9,544 bases of DNA from Coriobacteriales bacterium. GTDB taxonomy: Bacteria; Actinomycetota; Coriobacteriia; Coriobacteriales; UBA8131. The notes under the pieces were generated by a model. The model searched no databases. It worked only from the letters and a program-made list of their open reading frames with translations, and was not told where the DNA came from. Position 1 is the first letter of the stretch. Every line of letters starts with the position of its first letter. Both the position numbers and the translations under genes were made by a program. The stretch lies in NCBI GenBank assembly GCA_031254905.1, contig JAIRTN010000095.1:1-9544 (forward strand), given 5' to 3'. Positions 5,209-9,544 of the stretch are shown here, piece by piece.

Positions 5209-6993
5209 ATGCAAAAAGGGACACAACGGGATAGGAAAATCGATAACGCAACAGTTCTCAACAGACGTTCATTTATCGCAAGCAGCGCGGCTCTGCTGAG
5301 TGCCGCCGCGTTCGGTACGGGTCTGGCGGGCTGCGCTCCTCAACAGGCAACTCCTGGTGGTTCAGATTCGAACGCGGGAAGTTCTCAGGGCATTCAAGCC
5401 TCGTGGAGTACTCCGCCTGCGCCCATTGAGGAGGCATCCATCACCGAAACTATCCAAACTGAGGTGCTGGTAATAGGTGGCGGCAACGCCGGACAGTACG
5501 CTGCTTGCGCAGCGGCTGAGGCAGGGGCCAAGGTGTTAGTGCTGGAGAAGAATAGCAGTATTGGCACTACTCAGCGCTACGCCATTGGCGCTGTCGACAG
5601 CCGCTACCAGTTGGAGAAGGGTATTCATATCGACAAGCGCGACCTTGTAGAAACGCTGTGTCAGTACGCTTCGCACCGTTGTGACCAGCGTCTTATCAAA
5701 CTTTGGGCAGATAAATCCGGCGAGGTCATTGATTGGCTGGGCGATGTGCTAGCCGAGGTTGAACCGTCCGTATCCGTCCACATAGAAACCGATACGGGCA
5801 ATTCCAGCCACGGCAACTATAAAACCTTTGCCACATGGCACAATGTCCAAACCTCTGACGAGTGCCTGTTGAGCCTTGATTTTGTGGGACAAAAGCTGTT
5901 GAAGTTGGGGGTCGAGGTCATGACCGAAACACCGATGCTGCGGCTCGAGCGCGAAGGCGACAAGAGTGGGCGTGTTACCGGCGTTATTGCCCAAGATAAA
6001 GACGGCAATTACATTCGCGTCAATGCCAGCAAGGGCGTTATTCTTTGTACCGGAGGTTATGCCAGCAACGAGGAAATGATGCGTGAGGCTAATCCGCTGG
6101 TTGCCAATAACTGCACAACGCTACTGATGCCGGGGGCGCTCAACGCGGGCGACGGTATCAAGGCGGCGGTTTGGGTGGGCGCCGTTAAGCAGGAGCAGGG
6201 GACGGCAATGGTGTTTGACCGCGGTGGTGTGCCTCCCGGAACTCCGGGTGGGTGCCTCTATGATTCTCCGGGCATAGAAGTTCATCTGGGTTCTCAGCCT
6301 TTTCTCAAGGTCAACCAGAAAGGCGAGCGTTTCTGCAACGAATCGGTGCCGTACGACTTCATATATGCTGCTGCCTGCGAACAGCCAAATTCCACGTGGT
6401 GTATGGTTTGGGACGCCAATTGGGTGGAGCAGGTTCGTCAGTTTCATACCATTGCCTGCGCGCGTGTCTTTCCGTCCGACGAGGGTAAATTCCTACTTTT
6501 CGGCACCGACACGAACGCAGACGCCAACCCTAAAAGTACCGCGTCAGGTTTTAACACTGAACTTTTCATGGAGCAGGTGTTGATTCCAGCGGGAGTGGTG
6601 GTCGAGGCCCAGACCATAGAGGAACTGGCCGAGAAGCTTCAGGTGCCGGCAAGCGCCTTCGTGGCTACCGTCAAACGCTACAACGAACTTTGCGCCAAGG
6701 GTGAGGACGAAGATTTCGGCAAAGAATCCTACCGCATGCTGCCCATCGATACGCCGCCTTATCGCGGGACGACCATTGGTGGCGAACTGCTCTGCACGAT
6801 AGACGGTTTGCGGATAAACGAAAAGATACAGGTAGTCGATGCTCAGGGTGAGCCGATTGAGGGCCTGTACGCCGCAGGCAATGACAGCGGCGGTTTCTTT
6901 GCGAATAACTACCCGGAACTCATCCCCGGTGTCAACATGGGGCGTGGCATCACCTTCGGCTTTCTGGCCGGGCAAAACGCCGCCCGCTCATGA
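5209..6993 (+). CDS. Tat-exported, lipobox-bearing FAD-dependent reductase of the fumarate reductase/urocanate reductase superfamily
   Basis: The 594-residue product starts with a Tat signal (twin arginine R19-R20 in NRRSF, hydrophobic region, then LAGC with C42), so it is likely an exported lipoprotein. An FAD Rossmann motif follows (VIGGGNAG, residues 88-95, with E113 ending the second strand), then a capping domain and a C-terminal FAD segment (GLYAAG, NMGRGITFGFLAGQNAA). No CxxCH heme site or FMN-binding domain is present, so electrons must come from a separate partner not in the window. The superfamily reduces activated double bonds outside the membrane. In flavocytochrome c fumarate reductases the acid-catalyst arginine lies eight residues after the RF motif; here R374-F375 is followed by Y382. 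The second substrate arginine (NNR) is Y568 (NNYPELIPG), and the HHTMGG site reads C529-T-I-D-G. The substrate is therefore probably not fumarate; it cannot be named. Confidence 0.9.
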   Translation: MQKGTQRDRKIDNATVLNRRSFIASSAALLSAAAFGTGLAGCAPQQATPGGSDSNAGSSQGIQASWSTPPAPIEEASITETIQTEVLVIGGGNAGQYAACAAAEAGAKVLVLEKNSSIGTTQRYAIGAVDSRYQLEKGIHIDKRDLVETLCQYASHRCDQRLIKLWADKSGEVIDWLGDVLAEVEPSVSVHIETDTGNSSHGNYKTFATWHNVQTSDECLLSLDFVGQKLLKLGVEVMTETPMLRLEREGDKSGRVTGVIAQDKDGNYIRVNASKGVILCTGGYASNEEMMREANPLVANNCTTLLMPGALNAGDGIKAAVWVGAVKQEQGTAMVFDRGGVPPGTPGGCLYDSPGIEVHLGSQPFLKVNQKGERFCNESVPYDFIYAAACEQPNSTWCMVWDANWVEQVRQFHTIACARVFPSDEGKFLLFGTDTNADANPKSTASGFNTELFMEQVLIPAGVVVEAQTIEELAEKLQVPASAFVATVKRYNELCAKGEDEDFGKESYRMLPIDTPPYRGTTIGGELLCTIDGLRINEKIQVVDAQGEPIEGLYAAGNDSGGFFANNYPELIPGVNMGRGITFGFLAGQNAARS

Positions 6994-7001
6994 CGGAGCC
7001 T

Positions 7002-7022
7002 ATTTCGAGCAACGCGAGAAAT
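7002..7022. repeat. 21-nt hairpin repeat directly after the flavoprotein gene
   Basis: ATTTC and GAAAT arms enclose GA-GC-AAC-GC-GA, a symmetric hairpin with a tandem G-A mismatch inside. It starts 9 bp after the stop codon and could protect or end the transcript, though no U tract follows. A second copy with the same design is at 7068-7088. Confidence 0.6.
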
Positions 7023-7060
7023 CGTGTACGCGATGACGACCTGCGAGTGTGTATGGACAC

Positions 7061-7338
7061 GGTTGTCATTTCGAGCAGCGCGAGAAATCCAGTCGTGCGG
7101 ATGGCATCTGAACGTTCTTAAAACCCAGCCGTGACCCACAACCGGCCGCTCCAACCGAGGCTGTCTTACACCACCCTCGAGCGGCCGTGCCATCCGCATA
7201 AAAGCGAGTGGAGGTTGCGGCGCAAGAGGGTGTTGCAGGTTGAAGTCCAGTTGGAGCGCCGGGTTTTTCTGACTCGGGTTGAAGCCGCACGACTAGATTT
7301 CTCTCTGCGCCCTTCGGGCTGCGTTCGAAATGACAACC
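7061..7338. repeat. 278-bp element bounded by inverted repeats (MITE-like or compound repeat)
   Basis: The left end (7061-7100) and right end (7285-7338, opposite orientation) share 14 identical outer bases (GGTTGTCATTTCGA) and 16 of 17 inner bases (GAAATCYAGTCGTGCGG); the right arm carries an extra small hairpin. Inside, TGCGGATGGCA (7096-7106) pairs exactly with 7188-7198, and CGGCCGCTC (7143-7151) pairs exactly with 7179-7187, so the left half can fold into nested stems. No transposase and no clear target duplication are seen. Confidence 0.6.
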
Positions 7339-7354
7339 TACCAGCGTCTTCGGG

Positions 7355-7460
7355 TTCGGTCGAAATGACAGTGGACCGTCCGAAAGCGTGCGTGCGGGGT
7401 TCGGTCGAAATGACAGTGGACCGTCCGAAAGCGTGCGTGCGGGCTTCGGTCGAAATGACA
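7355..7460 (+). repeat. 45-bp tandem repeat (2 full copies + partial third)
   Basis: Copies at 7355-7399 and 7400-7444 are 44 of 45 identical; a third begins at 7445 and diverges after 16 bases. Each begins TTCGGTCGAAATGACA, which matches the outer end of the hairpin repeats, so the array seems grown from one repeat half. Confidence 0.85.
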
Positions 7461-7490
7461 CTCGGGCGTCCGATGACACTCGGTCGTTCG
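7455..7490 (+). repeat. 18-bp tandem duplication
   Basis: ATGACACTCGGGCGTCCG (7455-7472) is followed by ATGACACTCGGTCGTTCG (7473-7490), 16 of 18 identical. It continues out of the truncated third 45-bp unit. Confidence 0.75.
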
Positions 7491-7511
7491 ATGAGGGGTG
7501 TGGGGGCAGAA

Positions 7512-7533
7512 GCGCCGGGCACATGCCCGGCGC
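7512..7533. terminator. 9-bp perfect GC-rich hairpin between convergent genes
   Basis: GCGCCGGGC and GCCCGGCGC enclose ACAT. The site lies 64 bp past the end of the - strand luxR-type gene and may end transcription on either strand. There is no U tract on either side, so the terminator role is inferred from position. Confidence 0.45.
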
Positions 7534-7546
7534 ATGCGTCACTGCG

Positions 7547-7561
7547 GGCGGCGAAGCCGCC
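7547..7561. terminator. 6-bp GC-rich hairpin after the second luxR-type gene
   Basis: GGCGGC and GCCGCC enclose GAA. It lies 36 bp beyond the - strand stop codon, next to the 9-bp hairpin; together they may form a U-less bidirectional terminator. Confidence 0.4.
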
Positions 7562-7596
7562 TCGCGTGCACGAATGGGCGCGGTCGGAATGGCGGG

Positions 7597-9237
7597 TTAT
7601 GAGGGGGATTGGTGGGTTTGGACGAGGGTGATGAGTTCTTGGCGATTGGATATGCCGAGTTTGGTGTATATCCGGCTGATGTGTGTTTTGACGGTTCCGT
7701 CGGCAAGAAAGAGTTCTTGTTGGATGTAGGGCCTGCTGCGTCCTTGTGCGAGCAGGAGGAATACCTCGGTTTCGCGGGGGGAGAGGTTGCAGGATTGGGC
7801 GAGTTCTGAGAGGGGGGAGAGCGCGGTAGCCTCCCCATTTATGCCCTTTGTATCGGTGTTGGGAGGCTCACTGGGCGCGGTGTCCGTGGTGACAGGGACG
7901 GCTTGCTGCGCGGCCGGGCGGGTGAGGCGAAACGCGAACATGAGGACGACGATGAAGCCGTAGAGCGCGAGCACGGCGATGAGGCGGTAGGCGCTGCTGG
8001 GGGTGGGCATGGCGAAGGTGAGGAGCGCGGAGGCCACGGCGTACAGGGTGATGGCGAGGCCGGCGACGCGGAAGGGGTGGATGCTGAGGCTGCGGATGCC
8101 GAAGACGATTATCGACCAGAAAAAGAGGTGCGCGAACAGTTCGACGAACAGGTTGAGGATGAAGGCCATCCAACTGTTGAGTTGGAGCATTGCGAGGACC
8201 TGCGGGTCGAGGACGAAGAAGCCCGCGAGTATGATGAGGAAGGCGGGCAAGAAGCGAAGGATGGGGTCGGGGTGGGTTTGGCGTACCAAGGCGAAGTAGG
8301 CGGCGAAGGAGAAGATGAAGGCGAGGACGAGGAAGTCGAGTATGAGGAGTTGGCTTGCCGGCACTATGCTGTCGCCCCAGAAACCCATGGAGCTCATGAC
8401 GCGGATAACGGCTCTGAGCAGGGAATTTATGAGGAGGAGGAGAAAGAGCGCGCGGTGATAGGGCAGGGGGATTTTGGGGAGTTCTTGTAGGTCGACCGTA
8501 TTTTCCGCGCTGTCGAGGCAGCATTGCGAGGCGATGAGCAGGGCTGTTGCCAGCAGGGGGAGTGTCACGGCGATGACGATTTGCCCAGTGGCGGGTACGA
8601 GCAGGCTGACGGAGGCGCCGAGGATTGTTTTGAGCAGCAGGCCCGTGGCGATGGCGCCTACGACAAAGGAGTAGCGCCCCTCTTGGGCGAGTTGGACGAG
8701 GAATTGTATCGAAAACCACGCGAAGCCCACCCCGGTGGTTGCCAGCGCGATGATGGCGATGAGGCGGGGGGCGAGGGGGGCTGCTGCGGCGGCTACGGCG
8801 GTGGCTGCTGCTGCGGTTGCTGCTGTTGTGGCGGTGGCGGCGGGTGCGAGGGCTGCCGCGGCGGCAACCGCGCTGGCCGCGCTGGCCGCGCTGGCCGGGT
8901 CGCCCGCGAAGCTGTCTGCGTATGCGTATCCGCAGGTGGCGGCCGCAAACAGGAGGCCCGCGATGATTTGAGCGGCGCGTTGGGGCAGCAGGCTCCTGAA
9001 GTCGAGCCGCTGAGAGAATACGGAGAACAAGGCACCGCCGAGAACGAGGCCAAGCAGGTAGAAGGTTCGCGGGTTGGCGAGTGGGATGATATGTGCTGCG
9101 CTTGCGGACAGGGCGGGGGAATGACCGAGAAGGTCTGTCCAGAAGCTTATTGTGGCAAGGCCGAACGCCAGCAGGAGAAAGGTACCCACTTGCAGAACTC
9201 GCTGTCGCCCGCCCCACAAAGTTTCTTGAGTTTTCAT
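7597..9237 (-). CDS. Second membrane-anchored LuxR-family transcriptional regulator
   Basis: The 546-residue product has the same architecture and nearly the same length as the first regulator: about twelve hydrophobic segments (roughly 17-437), a Thr/Pro/Gly-rich linker (about 441-475) and a LuxR/GerE helix-turn-helix (about 482-540: LSPRETEVFLLLAQGRSRPYI, recognition helix DGTVKTHISRIYTKLGI). It probably binds DNA from the membrane in response to an unknown signal. Residues 113-156, between the third and fourth segments, are almost only Ala, Thr and Ser. I chose ATG 9237 because the first helix follows a normal short cytoplasmic stretch (MKTQETLWGGRQ) and because an extended -10 element lies directly upstream; longer in-frame starts would precede the promoter. 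It is convergent with the flavoprotein gene, which it may also control, or it may serve genes beyond the right edge. Confidence 0.9.
   Translation of the reverse strand: MKTQETLWGGRQRVLQVGTFLLLAFGLATISFWTDLLGHSPALSASAAHIIPLANPRTFYLLGLVLGGALFSVFSQRLDFRSLLPQRAAQIIAGLLFAAATCGYAYADSFAGDPASAASAASAVAAAAALAPAATATTAATAAAATAVAAAAAPLAPRLIAIIALATTGVGFAWFSIQFLVQLAQEGRYSFVVGAIATGLLLKTILGASVSLLVPATGQIVIAVTLPLLATALLIASQCCLDSAENTVDLQELPKIPLPYHRALFLLLLINSLLRAVIRVMSSMGFWGDSIVPASQLLILDFLVLAFIFSFAAYFALVRQTHPDPILRFLPAFLIILAGFFVLDPQVLAMLQLNSWMAFILNLFVELFAHLFFWSIIVFGIRSLSIHPFRVAGLAITLYAVASALLTFAMPTPSSAYRLIAVLALYGFIVVLMFAFRLTRPAAQQAVPVTTDTAPSEPPNTDTKGINGEATALSPLSELAQSCNLSPRETEVFLLLAQGRSRPYIQQELFLADGTVKTHISRIYTKLGISNRQELITLVQTHQSPS
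8770..8901 (-). repeat. Alanine-rich low-complexity tract in the second luxR-type gene
   Basis: This in-frame stretch is dominated by GCN and ACN codons in near-triplet repeats and encodes residues 113-156 (runs such as VAAAAALAPAATATTAATAA). It falls in a loop between predicted membrane helices, where length change would be tolerated. Confidence 0.75.
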
Positions 9238-9243
9238 AGGGGA

Positions 9244-9252
9244 AGTATAGCA
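9244..9252 (-). promoter_or_regulatory. Extended -10 promoter of the second luxR-type gene, leaderless layout
   Basis: On the - strand, TGCTATACT is followed by six bases (TCCCCT) and then ATG 9237. Transcription normally starts 6-7 bases after the -10 hexamer, so the first base of the mRNA would be the A of the start codon. No Shine-Dalgarno is present, which agrees with leaderless translation. No good -35 hexamer is seen. Confidence 0.65.
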
Positions 9253-9315
9253 AACCTTTGGGCATGTTTTTCGCGGGGTGGGTTGGTGGTGCCGAGTGGG
9301 TTGGTGGGGTCGCAG

Positions 9316-9353
9316 CCGCATGACTGGATTGCTGGGTCAAGCCCGGCAATGAC
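9316..9353. repeat. Hairpin repeat of the GATTGC-GCAATGAC type
   Basis: ATTGCTGGG (9328-9336) pairs with CCCGGCAAT (9342-9350) through eight Watson-Crick pairs and one T-G wobble around the loop TCAAG. The flanks (CCGCATGACTGG before, GACG after) resemble those of the hairpin repeats near 7061-7338. This form is a widespread dispersed bacterial repeat (general knowledge). It lies about 75 bp upstream of the second luxR-type promoter. Confidence 0.7.
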
Positions 9354-9360
9354 GGATGTG

Positions 9361-9390
9361 GCGCGGCTGCGGACGGCGCGGCTGCGGACG
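9361..9390 (+). repeat. Perfect 15-bp tandem duplication
   Basis: GCGCGGCTGCGGACG occurs twice back to back (9361-9375, 9376-9390), just beyond the hairpin repeat. Confidence 0.85.
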
Positions 9391-9544
9391 CGCGTGTGGG
9401 GTGGGGGAGGTTGAGGGCAGGCGGACCCGTTCTTATCCCCATTTTATGCTTTTTTAATGACTGACGGACAAAAAATCATCCGGTTTGGGGACAGCCGATG
9501 TGGGCGAAGCGCGCAATACCGGCCGTTTAGGTGACTGCGTTGGG

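Larger units (their letters stand above)
6994..7596. other. 603-bp gene-free, repeat-rich region between convergent genes
   Basis: No supported gene lies here. It contains two small hairpin repeats, a 278-bp element with inverted ends, 45-bp and 18-bp tandem repeats, and two GC-rich hairpins, each listed separately. Open frames cross it only because the tandem unit (45 bp) is a multiple of three. Confidence 0.75.
9253..9544. other. Right-edge region without a supported gene
   Basis: About 290 bp upstream of the second luxR-type gene holds a hairpin repeat (9328-9350) and a 15-bp tandem duplication (9361-9390). Beyond 9420 the sequence becomes more AT-rich around 9440-9480, as promoters often are, but I cannot assign a promoter or gene there. 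Confidence 0.5.

Noticed and set aside
7355..7490. CRISPR array
   Set aside because: The units are contiguous tandem repeats with no unique spacers and no cas genes.
7066..7542. 158-residue open frame on the - strand between the convergent genes
   Set aside because: It reads through the 278-bp element and the 45-bp tandem repeats; the peptide is a repeat translation (SFRPNPARTLSDGPL) with no ribosome binding site or fold.
7903..8490. 195-residue very acidic frame on the + strand
   Set aside because: Antisense shadow of the membrane LuxR gene; Glu/Gly/Asp richness is what the reverse complement of hydrophobic codons gives.
8524..9414. 296-residue Gly/Cys-rich frame on the + strand
   Set aside because: The Gly/Cys run is the antisense of the alanine tract; no start signal or domain.
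7868..9442. 524-residue Arg/Pro-rich frame on the - strand
   Set aside because: It is the out-of-frame shadow of the second LuxR gene, whose own frame shows membrane helices and a clear helix-turn-helix.

Overview
The window reads as a piece of a high-GC actinobacterial genome of the Coriobacteriia/Eggerthellaceae type (inference, no database search). The reasons are the ftsH-folE-folP gene order, the density of membrane-anchored LuxR-type regulators (about 12 predicted membrane helices plus a C-terminal helix-turn-helix), and a Tat-exported, lipobox-bearing flavoprotein reductase beside such a regulator, a combination typical of gut Eggerthellaceae that respire organic acceptors.

Left part (1-3042, all + strand): the 3' end of a probable ftsH gene carrying a very long low-complexity tail, then folE (GTP cyclohydrolase I), folP (dihydropteroate synthase) and an OmpR/PhoB-family response regulator whose start codon lies inside the end of folP. 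Spacing is tight, so this looks like one transcription unit. No folB/folK and no histidine kinase are seen.

Middle (3043-6993, + strand): a 320-bp intergenic region with a strong hairpin, 11-bp tandem repeats, an extended -10 promoter motif and a long leader with imperfect direct repeats. It precedes the first membrane LuxR regulator (3362-4999). After a 209-bp gap with two perfect inverted repeats comes a secreted flavoprotein of the fumarate-reductase/urocanate-reductase superfamily (5209-6993). The positions that hold the substrate-binding arginines in true fumarate reductases are tyrosines here, so another substrate is likely.

Right part (6994-9544): a 600-bp gene-free, repeat-rich stretch (hairpin repeats, a 278-bp element with inverted ends, 45-bp and 18-bp tandem repeats, GC-rich hairpins) separates the flavoprotein gene from a second, convergent membrane LuxR regulator (7597-9237, - strand). 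That regulator has an extended -10 promoter placed so that its transcript may be leaderless. The last 300 bases hold another hairpin repeat and a short tandem duplication, but no gene that I can support.

Working model (inference): one or both membrane LuxR proteins sense a compound outside or within the membrane and switch on the exported flavoprotein reductase. The response regulator from the folate operon may feed into the first LuxR promoter through the 11-bp repeats.
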